Origin: Daedaleopsis sinensis
Taxonomy: Eukaryota; Basidiomycota; Agaricomycetes; Polyporales; Polyporaceae
Length of the DNA: 64,000 nt
Direction: 5' to 3'
NCBI GenBank assembly: GCA_033807695.1
Contig: CM066308.1
Location: 3,892,381 to 3,956,380 of the forward strand
Shown here: positions 1 to 11,737 of the stretch, one piece after another
Numbering within the stretch: the stretch's first letter is position 1
Layout of the letters: each line of letters begins with the position of its first letter
Translations under genes and position numbers: made by a program
The notes under the pieces: model-generated
Database searches by the model: none
What the model was told of the DNA's origin: nothing
What the model saw: only the letters and a program-made list of their open reading frames with translations

Positions 1-919
1 AGATACTGAGGGAGCCAAGAGATAGTCACCGTAGCTCTCCGAGTCCGAGTCATAGTCGTCGTCTGAAGGAGCATTGGTCGCTTGTTAAATCATCACATGT
101 GCGAAATGCTGTACTATGACTGTGGCACATACCCACTTCCCACGCGAAAAGAGAAGTATCAATTGTGTTCTTCATAATCTCCTCTTGCAGCCGTCGAAAC
201 GCATTCCGTGCCTCGCCGTACAATGGTGGCAGATGCACATTGAAGATTCCGAAAAGAGAGTATGCCTCATCTTCGACGCGGGTTGTCTCTCGCTCCGCAG
301 CCCAGGACATACGTTCAGCAACACTGAAAGAGTAGACGTCCGCTTGTCGCGTGAGTACGGCAGCAGGAATCTTTGTTTCTTTCTGGAGTACATCGACGAG
401 CTCGTGTTTGGTACCCTTGAGCTCCCATTCCTTGGAGAGAAAGAGTACGTATCGTGGTGCGATGAGCTCTTGAAGCGTCCATCCTCGAGTAGCCCACTTT
501 CCGAAGGCCCCCCAACTTGGTTTCCGCAGAGGTTTGTTGACCATCTCATCGAAGTAATCGGAGGATTGATCGCCCAGGTATACGAGACAGACCTCTGCGA
601 GGGAGTAGTACGTCCACATGGAGTTGATCGCTTCCGAGAGCTCCGAGCTGCTCGATTTGTCGATACAACAGGTGTCGTTCCAGATCCAGTCATACCCGAG
701 TTCCTCTGCGAGCTTGCAAGACTCCCGGACTTTGTCGGACGAGAAATCGAGGGGATTCGTCCCGTCGGCCGTACAACGCGCGCAGATGGCCTGTGTCTCC
801 TGGAATGTCTGCTCGTGCCCGTCCCAGAAATGCGAGAGAATGGCGAAGCCGGCACGCGTCGCTTCCTTTGCGGAGGGGAAGTACTGGAGCTCGGCTCGAG
901 CAGTGCTGAGTAACCACAT
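1..919 (-). CDS. HET-domain protein, partial (cut by window edge)
   Basis: Starts with ATG at 919. Exon 1 is 919-133 and a 70-nt intron (132-63, GTATGT donor, TTCAG acceptor) leads to exon 2 at 62-1, which runs off the window. The frame closes and restores a DYLLAPS stretch that the paralog at 7099-9821 also carries, which supports the intron. Seen: the three HET-domain blocks, ILSHFW, a WNDTCCIDK segment and RGWTLQELIAP, in the usual order within the first ~160 residues. HET domains in fungi act in heterokaryon incompatibility and programmed cell death after non-self recognition; the partner of this copy is unknown. Unspliced, the frame would end at 50 with an unconserved tail. About 283 residues are visible and the C-terminal part is outside the window. 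Confidence 0.85.
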
Positions 920-3812
920 TGGTAACTTCTATAGCTCAATGCGTGAGTTTGGGGAGTGCGGTACTGTAGTGGGGCAAACGTACCTTCGGTCAAGCTCCTA
1001 TGGACAATATGCTTCTAATACGCGCGATGGAGCGTCTTCGGGATGAAGTGAGCCGTCGATCGTTGAAGGTAGAGCGTACGGCTTCGACTGAGGAAGTTGA
1101 TCGTCCGGTCCTATGGGATGGATGAGGCGGATGAGGGATAGGAGTCGTAGGAGAGTGCGTGGGGATGGTGGATGGTCAGCGTTGGAACAGCAGCCTTGCC
1201 AGTGGGGAACAAGCTCCAGGGGAGGTCGATATGGGAGGGATAGTGAGTCACGTATGAGTTTGAGGTCGTGCGGTAGTGCGAGAGTGGTTGACGGACGAGA
1301 GTAGCAGTCGGCGAGGAGATCGACGGGGTGAGAGGTAGGGGAGGAGAGGAGGCGTACACAGCAGGCAGAGCCGCATGTACCGTGGTATTCGTGAGGATGA
1401 CACGCCGACCGGCGTTCACTCCTTTTGACAGCGAAGGTGGACGTGGCCCGGGACGACATAAGTCTGCACACCCACCACATGCATCGCAGGCTGCTAGGGT
1501 TCCATTCTATGATCCACCTTCTGCGCAATTATCGATGGGATGTGATTGGCCTGCATAAGTGGTCACGGTGCGCGAGGCCAATGTGTCCACCATGATGATT
1601 AAGTACCGGCATCGCATTTAATACCTGACATTGCTAGGATGCTTGGTACATATACAGAGTAGTCTGTACGCCGTGATCGAGTGGTCGTTCGGATTTTTGA
1701 GTTCATGGTGGACAGTCGGGGGACGTTCTGTGAGCATGAGAAACCCAGTCACGGTGTTCAGGGATCCGTGCACTGCGTATTCAGACGTTTTGCGCCGCGT
1801 CCCCGAGCAAGCGCTGTCCACCACGTTCCTGCTACACATGTCAACGGCGACTGCGAAGCATGTCTCGTGTCTCAGAGAAGGCGAACTAAGCACTCACCTG
1901 TATGGCGATCCCATGGGCGGTGGAAGGCGCGTACGTCGCTGCGTGACTCGAAAACGAGACGGTCCTGACATGAGAGCGGTCAAGGGTGCGCAGTGTACAT
2001 TTGTGAATCCAGATACTTACAAGTGGCGCTTTGTTCGCCCCGAGTGGTCTCGATACTCGCCGATTCAGGCGTCGGGGGACACTCCGCGATTGGAAAATGC
2101 CGTTCAAACAAGATATGAATATGTCACTGCGGCGATGTATCCAAAGTCTAATAAATATGACTTTCACATGGAATTAGACGAGATAATCCCTTTAGAATCG
2201 TGCGAAGCGAAGCTTACATCGCGCCCTCCTGCCAGTGGCACTAGCTGCTCGAGCATTGTGTCTTACTGATGCCCTACCGGCGTCGCTCCTCGCGGATTTC
2301 GCAGTCCCCTGTGCTGTGCCGGCACACCAACCTGGTCATCTAACCGCTTCTACTGGATGTGTTCAGAGATATCTTTGAGTCATAGTGCAGATGCGTACTG
2401 ACCTAGCGAAGACCTTGCCTACCTCCAAACAGCGGAACGGCGAGTCGTGCCAGATATGGCTATAACCATCGTTGGAGTGGCAGGAGGAGTCTCGCGTCAC
2501 GGAGCTGTAGTCGCGCTCGTAGCACTGTATGGTCTACGTCAGCATCAGGCTAGCAAGTTCATACATATCGATCACGTACCGGTAACTCACATATTATTGT
2601 GGGTCTGTACTCAACGGTTGGCCACTACGTCGTCCACGACTTTACACGGAAGTGCTTTCGACGCCGTCCGGGGCCTATGCCTGACGACAGCGGAGGGTTA
2701 GCCGAGTACATGCCCGCTCAGATGTGCATCTTCGCCCGGAGCAGCATGGAGCTTGGATGTTGCGCATAACATGAGCGCAGCGAGTCGTCTACATGCAACC
2801 ACCGAGTTCGAGGGCAGTGTTCGCATGTGCCGCACGACGAAGTCGGTAGTGGTTACGTTGTCATCAGTACCGACGCGATACGGCAACAGCGAGGGCTAAA
2901 GATGAGCTCTTCGTCTGCCGTGCGTTCCTGAAGGGGCATTTTCACTTCCTGGGCCATACGATGTTAACCTGTGTAGTACCTTCTGTCCGAGTTCGCGAGC
3001 GTGGAAGTTCTCAGATGTGCCACAGGAGCAGGCCAATGTCAAGTACTCACCGGCGTGCGACGTGCGGGGGCATGCTCCGCCGACGACTGAAAAGAGCTTA
3101 CTGCGCATCCTGCTTTCCGCATTCAAAAACGGCCCGCCATGGTACCAAGGTCGTCGACTGGTGCAAGAGATCTGGATGTATTGCTAGAGACCGATGTGCG
3201 AGTGAGATGTGCTCTAGTAATCTGGGTCACGACCACACCGGGTGAGTGACATTCGAGACCTGCTAGGAAGGTTCGAGCGATGGAGAGAGCGGAGGGAAGG
3301 ATTTCATAAAGCTCACCTTAACCTCGTAGCTGGTGGAGAGGAGCACAATATTCGAAGGTGGATCATTGGTACCGCGACAATCGGCAGCGGGCGTGGGAAT
3401 GTGCGATGACATAATCTTGGTACTGGCGCCGCCGCGCCCAATGCTGCCTCGAACGACGGACATAAGGTATACCCTGGACATACCACGACTTGGACCCGGT
3501 CTGGTCTCTAGACTAGCTTAGTGTGTAGTCAGCTCTTGTCTCACCTAGCTGGAGTTCACCCAAGCTCTGCTCGTCGCCTTCAATCTGCTCTACGGCCATC
3601 CGGGATCTTCGCAAGCCAAGTGTCAGGCGCGGAGCGAAGACTGGCTTTACACGCCCTTGCCTTGCCCTTTTCGTTCGCCGCAATGGCACGCAACCCAATG
3701 CAACTAGCTAGCAGGTGCTGTCGATACACGGCCGGGCCTCGCGTGTGACTCTCTAGACTCTCTTTCCCGTTGCTCTTGCACTCCCGTCAACTCCACCACC
3801 ATCCGTTTCGCC
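920..3812. other. No confident gene; possible gene debris
   Basis: I see no reading frame here with a recognisable domain or a run of splice-compatible exons. Short open stretches on both strands (for example 1631-2269 plus, 3263-3481 minus) have no family signature and are not called. Confidence 0.4.
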
Positions 3813-4389
3813 ATGTCTCCACCAAGCTCATCGGACCGTCCTCGATCTTCTATTCTTGATGGTAAGTCACTCTCGCTCTTAATATCTATGCTGGAACTCT
3901 TATTTATGTTCTGTTTCCGCAGAGTTATCCACACTGCATTCGTCCCAGTTCTTTGCCTCTGCCCAGACCCAGGAACTCGTGTGGGACGGCAACCCATTCC
4001 CGACGTTGAGTGCGGTCAGGACAGATGTATCAGCCAGGGTGGCACTCGAGGCGGCCAAAGTGGAGATGAAGATGCGTGCTGCCAGGTTGGAGGCGCAGAT
4101 CGATGCTCGGACCAGGGATCAGGAGGCGAAAGGTCGAGATTGACTGAAGGTTCTGCATATCACCTCCCTCGACGCTCGCATCTTCGATGTCGATGCACAC
4201 TGCAAGGGATGCAGGGCAGTATCGACCTCGTCCTACCTATCCTCGGTGAGGCGCAGCCAGATACACCTATGGTTCTGCCTTCTATCCATGCTCAACACTC
4301 TTCCGACGCCCCGACCGACGATGCGTACTCTGATATCTCCCCCCAGTGACCTGTCGCGATGCTGCGTAGACAATCTGCCCTTGAATTAG
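3813..4389 (+). pseudogene. Small coiled-coil protein gene, probably interrupted by a TGA
   Basis: Exon 1 is 3813-3861, a 61-nt intron (GTAAGT ... TTCCGCAG) follows, and exon 2 begins at 3923. The frame then reads to a TGA at 4141-4143, giving 89 residues with an Ala/Glu/Arg-rich helix (EAAKVEMKMRAARLEAQIDA) likely to form a coiled coil. Directly past the TGA the same frame stays open for 81 codons, to TAG at 4387, and begins with plausible protein sequence (LKVLHITSLDARIFDVDAH). This suggests a nonsense mutation in a longer gene rather than a true end. The family is not recognised. An alternative is a genuine 89-aa protein. Confidence 0.4.
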
Positions 4390-5073
4390 GGTCTGTAGGA
4401 CGACGGTGGTCTCAACTTCTCGCTGTCAATTGATCGAGAGGCGAAGGGTCCGTGCCGCTCTATCAAGCGGACGGCATACGCGGGGAGTCTTATGTTGTCC
4501 ATCAAGGTCGAGGAGACGTGACGTGCTCTCCGCAGTCAGCATGAGGTGCGTTTGGTCCGTCCGTCGTATGGTCTTAGACTATGCTCACGTCCTCTGTCAT
4601 ATCTTACTGCAGATATTCTCCGACTTCAACCCGTTCTCGCACGCGGACTGCGCTGTATCACTGCATCTCTCGTCATACCACGCTGCATCTCGTCGACCAG
4701 CTTCCATGGTCCCTGTCAGGCTGCTCGCACTCGCATCCCGACCGCCTGCGTTTACTCCCCCCGCATTGCTCGCATCTGTCGCTCTTGCTTCCACGTTCTC
4801 TCTGCTATGCTCTGTCTTCGTACCTGTGCTTTGTACTTAGCGTTTCCGACTCCATCGTTGCCATATACACCCTCACACCCGCCAGCGCGCCGCAGACCTA
4901 CCTGACGACGCTCCATTCTCGCTTGACATTTGCGCGTCTTGCCTCCTGTTCAACCGTGCGGCGTGCAGTCGCACGGTTAACCCTGACTGTTACAAGCGGC
5001 GGGCTGGTTCCAGGCGCAGGCTATTTCTAGCATCAGAGACCCGGCGACGAAGAGAAGATTCGACTGAGATAAC
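4390..5073. other. No confident gene
   Basis: Several overlapping open frames occur on the plus strand at 4406-5030, but none has a domain or a supported splice pattern. Confidence 0.35.
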
Positions 5074-6471
5074 ATGTTCTTGATGGATAGCTGGACAAAA
5101 CTGGTGCTGGTAAGGCCGATCTGCCTCGCTCCGGGTGACGCACGACGCCGTTGTGCCGCGATCTTCTACGGAGTTCCTTCCCGTCCTATAACTCTTTTCC
5201 TCCCCAGATCCTCCGAGTCCCCATCACTGACCTCTGACGCCTCCTTCACAACGCGGTCCAGACGCGCCATCCTCTCACCGCGCACTGCGAGGTCGACGGC
5301 AAGGCGGTCGAACACCTCACGTACTACCCTCCTATCATACCACCAGAAGACCAATCGGTGGCTGGACTGCGGCGTCGCGAAAACGACGGACTTGTGGACG
5401 AACTTTGGCAAGGCACTGGAGGGGAACTAGAAGGTAAGTATCTGATTTGCGCATCTACCTTACGCGCCGCGTCGTCTCCTGTACGGTCCAACATGTGCGA
5501 GCTTATGTCTACCCGCAGCGGGGAGCATTCCTAGACGGCGAACGGCTACTAGTCGACCGTCTTGACTTCGAAGAGCTCCCTCTCAAGTTCTTCGATCCCT
5601 CGCTTGGCCTAAGATTGTCCGATGTTGTGCAATGCGGCTCGAAGAGATCTCCCTCGCACATCGTAAGTCTCGTCCCTTTTCCGAACGCAGTGCTATAGCA
5701 CCCTCAACTGATATAGCTATACCCCGCACGTGTGACGTTCAGCGTGGTCGTGTCACCCGAACTTCCTCGATGATCTGACGTCGGAGTAAGGTTCAGTCTT
5801 CGAGTCCCCGGTGCCCCGCCTGCACCAGCTAGTCGGAAAAGTGATTACCTCGACACAAGAATGACTTCTGGATTGGGCTCGCGGTATTACCGCTTACCGC
5901 ATTACGCAAGCTCATCCGTACGTCGATTCCAGCCACTAATAGCGTGTACCCTCCACATCTGCAGCGAGCGCCCCGAATTTCCCCTTCCTCTGTGCGTGGT
6001 GTTCATAGTCCCACTATCGAGATCGAGGTACGTCGGATCATCTCTTGACGGCGAGCACCCTGTAGACTCATTTCGATCGATAGCAGCGTACAAGGTGTCG
6101 CAGTACCTCGGATGTTTCCTCTACCCCAGCGCGACGATCCCAGAGACAAGCCTTTGACGCCATCTACCCAACGAAGTATGCGCCTCCGCCCGACGCACAG
6201 CCCGAGAAGTCGGCCTCCGAATACACTTCCACGGCGTCGCATCCCTCCGACACGGATTCTTTCACTTCGACATCTGGTGCACAGCTACTGCTGACGAAGG
6301 GCGCGGTGCCGGAGCTGGTCAAAGCGCTCGAGCTCCCCGAAAAGTCGACGTTCGCTGCGGACATGTACCGCGCTCTCGAGCAGGCGCGCGTACAACGGGA
6401 AGGTCGGAAGACCAGCGCGTCGAATGTCGAGCCGTGGACTTCTCGAGGGACTCGGCTCATTGAGCATGATT
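5074..6471 (+). pseudogene. Decayed multi-exon gene fragments, family unknown
   Basis: Several coding-like exons lie in order. A possible start exon is 5074-5109 (GTAAGG donor). The next, 5208-5433, has good protein texture (LTYYPPIIPPEDQSVAGL) but an in-frame TGA at 5235. A third begins at 5519 and reads well (FEELPLKFFDPSLGLRL) only in a frame that does not match the preceding donor phase. A terminal exon ends at TGA 6471 after a Ser/Thr/Pro-rich segment and an Arg-rich tail (RALEQARVQREGRKTS). The stop and the phase mismatch suggest a dead gene, though missed introns could explain one of the breaks. The middle (5690-6120) is unresolved. No domain is recognised. Confidence 0.35.
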
Positions 6472-7098
6472 GATCAATGTAGACCTGCTCTTCTAATCTT
6501 ACATCATGAGATATTGTCCTACTACGTTACAACCCGTGAGACCGATTTCCGCTGATGTGCCAGAGTACATGAGGACGCAGGTGCGTGCGTAAGAATTGAG
6601 TACAAAGCTGACACAACGCGTACTAGATGGAACAATAGTCCTCGTTCTACACATTTTTGCGCGGCGGCGGGGCAGACCTTGGGCGTGTCGCCAGTGGGCC
6701 CAGTCTCAATCTGCGACTCCGGCTTACTTCGCACACTCCTCTCCTGTGGTGGTGTCAATGATCCTGTTACTGAAGTACGTCATGTTGCGTCTCATTGTCT
6801 AACATCTTTCTAATACATCTCAATCCCAGAGACAGTATGGCCCACCTCGACGCGAATATGTACACCTTCGCAACCCGAGAAGCGGACTCCGAACACGCTC
6901 TAAGAAATATACACATGTCCGAAACAATATCAACGTGACAAGCAACATATCAACAAGATGAGTCCGAGAAATATCAGGTCAGAGAGTTACTCAAGACTCG
7001 GAGTCAAAGACTACACAGTAGAAAGGTTCAGACGAAAGGCGAGATAGAGCCAAGTACTATGTAAACGTAAGTGTCAACCGTTCAAGTTCATACCTATA
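6472..7098. other. Intergenic, nothing recognised
   Basis: This stretch follows the fragment ending at 6471 and precedes the 3' end of the HET gene. No repeat, RNA gene or domain-bearing frame is seen. Confidence 0.5.
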
Positions 7099-9821
7099 CT
7101 ACCGATGCCATGAAGACCAGACGTGATGCGAACCAACTAGTGCGAAGACAATCACTAGTATGACGGGAGTTGGATCGGGGAAATGCGCGGCAGCGCTGAC
7201 GCATTCTGATGTGCACAGTGGCTCCTTTTGAGCCTCTGAACTTGGACTGGATGCTGTCCCGACCTTTCCGTTGACAGCGTCATCATGATCAGTCACGGAG
7301 GGTCCTCCGTGCACACCGTCTCCGCCAATCCCCGAACGTGTTTGCACGTCCTCCGTCCGATCCACCCCATGGCTCGCCGTGCGCATCCTCCCCATGGGAG
7401 TCCAATACAAGGGGTGCCGGATAAATGGGAGCTTGCTTAACGCGAGGCCACGTAGCGGACTTAGTAGCGGGGACTTGAATCGCATCTGCGCCGCTCCCAA
7501 TGCCCTGCTCTCAGGCTGCGCTAGTTGCCATGCATTAGGTGCGCGAACCTGTAACTCCGGTGTTACAATCACGGCGGGGCTCGCGCCCAAGGAACTATCT
7601 AGATTGTAGTCACGGTAGGTGTCTGTCGAGGTACTGGATGGGCCTGGCAGTGTCTCGGAGTCGAAACGGGAGACTTGGATGGACTCCACAGATAGTGCGA
7701 CCGGCGTGACCACACTAGCAGTGATACTAGTAGCCAGTTCAAGTGGCAATCCTTTGATTCTTTGCTTTTCTTTGAGTGCGCTTGCAGCTTCTTTCCAGTT
7801 CGAATGCATAGAGGGCACTGCATCGTAAAGCTTGAACTCGTGGAAAGTTCTGGGCCAACGGCGTGTCGCCGTTAAGCTGACATTATATGTCGATGTGGGG
7901 TGTTGAGGGCAAGGTGATAGTGTCATCGTGAAGAAGTAGTACGGGGAGGGTTCCACGAGGATGCTTCCATAGTGGATCCACATCTTTCTCGGCGGTGACC
8001 ATTGGTCGACATGGTCAGTTGTACAGTTATGGGTGATGTGCTCCTCGTGTTCTACACGTAGCCAAGCGGGACCGAGACCGTTCGTAGTGACCAGGTCGGA
8101 GTTCTTGTAGCATCGTCCAAAGGATAGACAGACTGTACTGAAAGGCGTTCTCTTCAGTTGCATTCGAAGTGTAACGGACCCATCGCCCTTGAAGGAGGCA
8201 GATTCTTCCGAAGATGTGTGCACATCCCAACAAGCGCCAATCTGGTCTTCTAGAGCTCGAAGATAGCGCCAATGAATACGGAAAGGGGAAGAACTGCTGT
8301 AGTTCATGAATGATGTGAGCTGTGGATTACGTGGGGGGTGTCGTGATCCAGGAATAATGTAGATGTCTCGCCATTGCAGGGTATGCCAATCCAAGTTATG
8401 GCATGAATCCCCAACGTTCACAAGTCGGGGGTTGAAGTTGAAATAAAGGCCGCTTGAATAGAGAGACCCGGCGATCTTCTTGTAATGCTGGCTTGTGTAG
8501 TAGAGAGGATGCAATGAATCCATGCCATCTTTACACGGTCTGAGCATAAGGGCTAGGGTGACCGTGTGACATGAGTCATGATTCGGAACATGCCGACTGT
8601 CCGAGTCAGTGAGTGTAGCAAACAGGATCCCAAGAAGTTGGCCGTCATCGTGAAGATCTAAGACTGGTATGCGGGCGCATACCCCATATGAGGTCATGGT
8701 AAATATCGGGTGGCTTGGGGTATCCCCTCTCAGTGACTGCATTGAGGTCTGTAGAATGAATGGTTACTTATTCAAGTCGCCATCACATAGACACTGGGGC
8801 AAGGCGAATACACTGACTTTGATATCATCTGGTATAGGGAGTTTGCTCATGGTGTTCGGATCGAATTTTAATGATGACCTTTGTATCTATGGTAAGCTGT
8901 GATAGTAATGCGCACTAGTGAATAGTAAATGATACAGTACCGTGTGGGGCGTCGAAATACTGATGGCGCAGGTGCGAGGAGGTAGTCGTGGTCATCGGGG
9001 AATAGGCCTTCAATATTGTACCCACTCTCCCAGACAAAAAGAGAAGTATCGATCGTGTTCTTCATGATTTCTTCTTGAAGTCGCCGGAATGCCTGCCTTC
9101 CTTCCCCATACAACGGTGGTAGATTGACATTGAATATGCCGAAGAGACAGTATGCTGTATCTTCCTCGCGGCTTGTGTGTCGAAGAGCAGCCCATGACAT
9201 ACGCTCAGCAACACTGAAGGAATAAACATCGACTTTGTGCGTGAGAACAACTTCAGGGATACCCGTAACGTATTCGAGCCCGTTGGCGAGCTCGTGTTTG
9301 TTCCCTATGACGTCCCATTCCCGAGAGATGAAAAGCACATCACACGGTGCAATGAGCTCTTGAAGCGTCCATCCACGGGTGAGCCACTTTCCTAAAGGAC
9401 TCCCGGATGTATACGAGATTTCGGCCGAGTTCAAGTTGAGCACTGCATTTGCCAACTCGGAGGTAGATCGATCACCCAGGTAAGTGAGACATATCTCTGC
9501 GAGAGAGTAGTATATCCACATGGAGTTGATCGCCTCCGAAAGCTCCGAGCTGCTGTCTTTGTTGATACAGCAGGTGTCGTTCCAGATCCAGTCGTATCCT
9601 AGGCGTTCAGCGAGCTTGCAGGACCCCTGGACTTTGTCCGACGAGAAGTCGCGCGGATTTGTCCCATCGGCCTCACATCGAGCACGAAGGGACTGTGTTT
9701 CCTGGAAGGACTGCTCGTTCCCATCCCAATAATGCGACAGGATGGCATATCCGACCAAGGTCGCTTCTTTGACCGAAGGGAAGTGTCTCAGCTCCGCTCG
9801 AGTGGTGCTGAGTAGCCACAT
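7099..9821 (-). CDS. HET-domain protein with C-terminal membrane segment
   Basis: Three exons: 9821-8961, 8886-8818, 8748-7099. The introns are 74 and 69 nt, with donors GTATTT and GTCAGT and acceptors CATAG and TACAG. All phases are 0 and the product is 859 aa. Residues 1-160 hold the HET blocks (ILSHYW at 28-32, WNDTCCINK at 80-88, RGWTLQELIAP at 149-159). The middle exon carries SSLKFDPNTMSKLPIPDD. The long third exon starts with a TSYGVCARIPVLDL segment, as seen after the HET domain in other basidiomycete proteins. The extreme C-terminus has a hydrophobic stretch (VILVIVFALVG) that could anchor the protein. It is a paralog of the gene at the left edge in the same orientation. The donors are not the strongest possible, so small shifts in the junctions are possible. 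The role in incompatibility or cell death is inferred from the family. Confidence 0.8.
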
Positions 9822-10165
9822 CGGTATCTGTGATCGTGGGTGAGATCAGAGCCTCTGGAAGCGGGGCTCGTACGGCGAGCAGCAAAACAGCATACCGCAT
9901 GAGATTAAAAACTATAGAAGATCTTTAGACGAAAGATATTGAGGCCAAACACGCTTGAGGGGAAGAGACTTTTTGAAGTCGAAATGATACAGAGAGCGAG
10001 ATGGTTACGACCACGGTGGAGCTTGAGGTGACTCGCGCTCGGAGCCGACCTGAGTGGGTGACTGCAGATCACCCCAGATCAGAGTCAAAGGTGAGGATCG
10101 GTTGAAATGTAAGCTGGTGTAGGAGCTCCGTGGGACGGTCAACTAGTAGAGGACTGTGTAGAGTA

Positions 10166-11080
10166 TACACATGGGCTTGCAAGACGCACGGTTTTTAAAC
10201 CGCTCGGACTTGCAAGCCCCAGGCACACTGATGCAAATCAGTGCGTCCGTCGCGCGCGCTGATCGTCATTATTCATATCAGCGCGTGCGCAACGGGTGCA
10301 CTACTATATGAGTAACTGTCAATGTCATGGCCGCGCCGCCGTGAATGTCGCCTCTGCCCGCCGCCCCCACATGTCTCTGCTCTGCGTGTGGGTTGTTGGA
10401 CTAGGAGGGATGATGGGAAGGCAGCGGGTAGGGGCAGTGTGCAGAGCTGGAGGCGGGAACACCGGCGGCGGGGAGAACGGGCGCGTTGATGAACGCTCGG
10501 CGCCCCCGCCCAGCGCCCATCGCTTCCCGCCGTCGCCTCCGCCCGCCGCCTCAGCCGGCGCCCGCTGCTTCTGCCCGCCAGAGGGTCCGCCTCCTCTGCT
10601 TGCTCATGTTAAACATCTAATGCTCTCCTCATTTATGAATTGGGTAGAGGCGGCGGCGGCGGCAGGAGGAGGAAAAGGCGGAAGGCGATGGGAGGCGGCG
10701 GCGGCGGGAAGCGATGGGCGCTGGGCGGCGGCGTCGGGCGTTGATGAACATCAACGCGCCCGTTCTTCCCGCCTCCCGCCGTTCTTCTCGCCTCCACCGC
10801 TGCCCGCCGCCTCTACCTGCCACCTCTCCTCGCAGTCCAGGTCACCACTTCTGTCCACCACCTATCCTTGCTGCTCTCCCTCTTTGCAAATCGAGCAGAG
10901 GCAGCAGGTAAAGGTAGCGGGCAGAGGTGACAGGGCTCGGCTGTTGCTCGTTGATGCGCCGGTCGCGCGCGCTGATGTTCATATCAGCGCGCACGACGGG
11001 CGCACTGATCTGCATCAGTGTGCCTGGGGCTTGCAAGTCCGAGTGGTTTAAAAACCGTGCGTCTTGCAAGCCCATGTGTA
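10166..11080. mobile_element. 915-bp fold-back element with long terminal inverted repeats
   Basis: The left end (TACACATGGGCTTGCAAGAC, 10166-) and right end (11080 backwards) are inverted copies over about 85 bp with only a few mismatches. The symmetry continues inwards through nested small palindromes (around CACTGATGCA and GCGCGCTGAT) and through GC-rich CGCCGCC tracts, so most of the element could fold back on itself. The ends read TA/CACATGGG ... CCCATGTG/TA, so a TA target duplication is possible. No transposase frame is present. The open frame at 10296-11051 is low-complexity Pro/Ala/Arg/Gly and is not called. This is a non-autonomous DNA transposon or fold-back element; Tc1/mariner mobilisation is only a guess from the TA. 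Confidence 0.8.
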
Positions 11081-11737
11081 GACGGCTCGGACTGTCTAGC
11101 TTGAAGTACCGCGATAGCCTTGTGAGATTCATGAGAGCTCACTCATCATCTTCTCGCCACGAAGCGCGGACTCTGCCAGTGTGTGGGAACTTTGACTTGA
11201 ACTATGATGCATGGCCGCACCCATGACAAGCACAGGTTACTCTGGAATCTCAAAGCTCGGTGCATCTTGCGTGGATGGCATATATCTTAACAGCGGATGG
11301 CGCGTGTTCACGAGGCTTTGAACGCGGTCCAAAGTCTACGAGTGAGGACTCGATGCGTGCAGAAAGGAAAGGCTGAGCGGCCGGTTGTGGCAGGATGTAG
11401 ATGCAGAAGCGATGTGTGTGTCCCCCTGCATATGATCGACGATATAGCCTGGTTATCTTTACAGCATCAAGTACTACTCAAGCCAGCACTCCATGCTGCT
11501 ACGAGTATATTCCACATGCTCGATTGCATGTTGCTTCTGTATGCCTGGCGCCATGCAGGGACGATCCGCAATTGGGACTCGTCGTAGAGATGCAACGGGA
11601 ACCGTCGTCGCGATCGCGTATCCCTGTTCTGTATTGTTGCAATAACGGAAACGGTAGTCAGCCGAGTAGCGTCGTAGGATCTTCAAGAACATGAACATCG
11701 CCGAGAACACGATCTAGAAGAACAACGTCATGCCACG
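11081..11737. other. Intergenic, nothing recognised
   Basis: This lies between the fold-back element and the 3' end of the membrane-protein gene. No convincing coding frame is seen. Confidence 0.5.

Noticed and set aside
172..993. 273-aa minus-strand open frame overlapping the first HET gene
   Set aside because: It is a shadow in another frame of the HET exon, rich in Ser/Arg and without domain texture.
10296..11051. 251-aa open frame in the fold-back element
   Set aside because: Low-complexity translation of GC-rich inverted repeats; no transposase motif.
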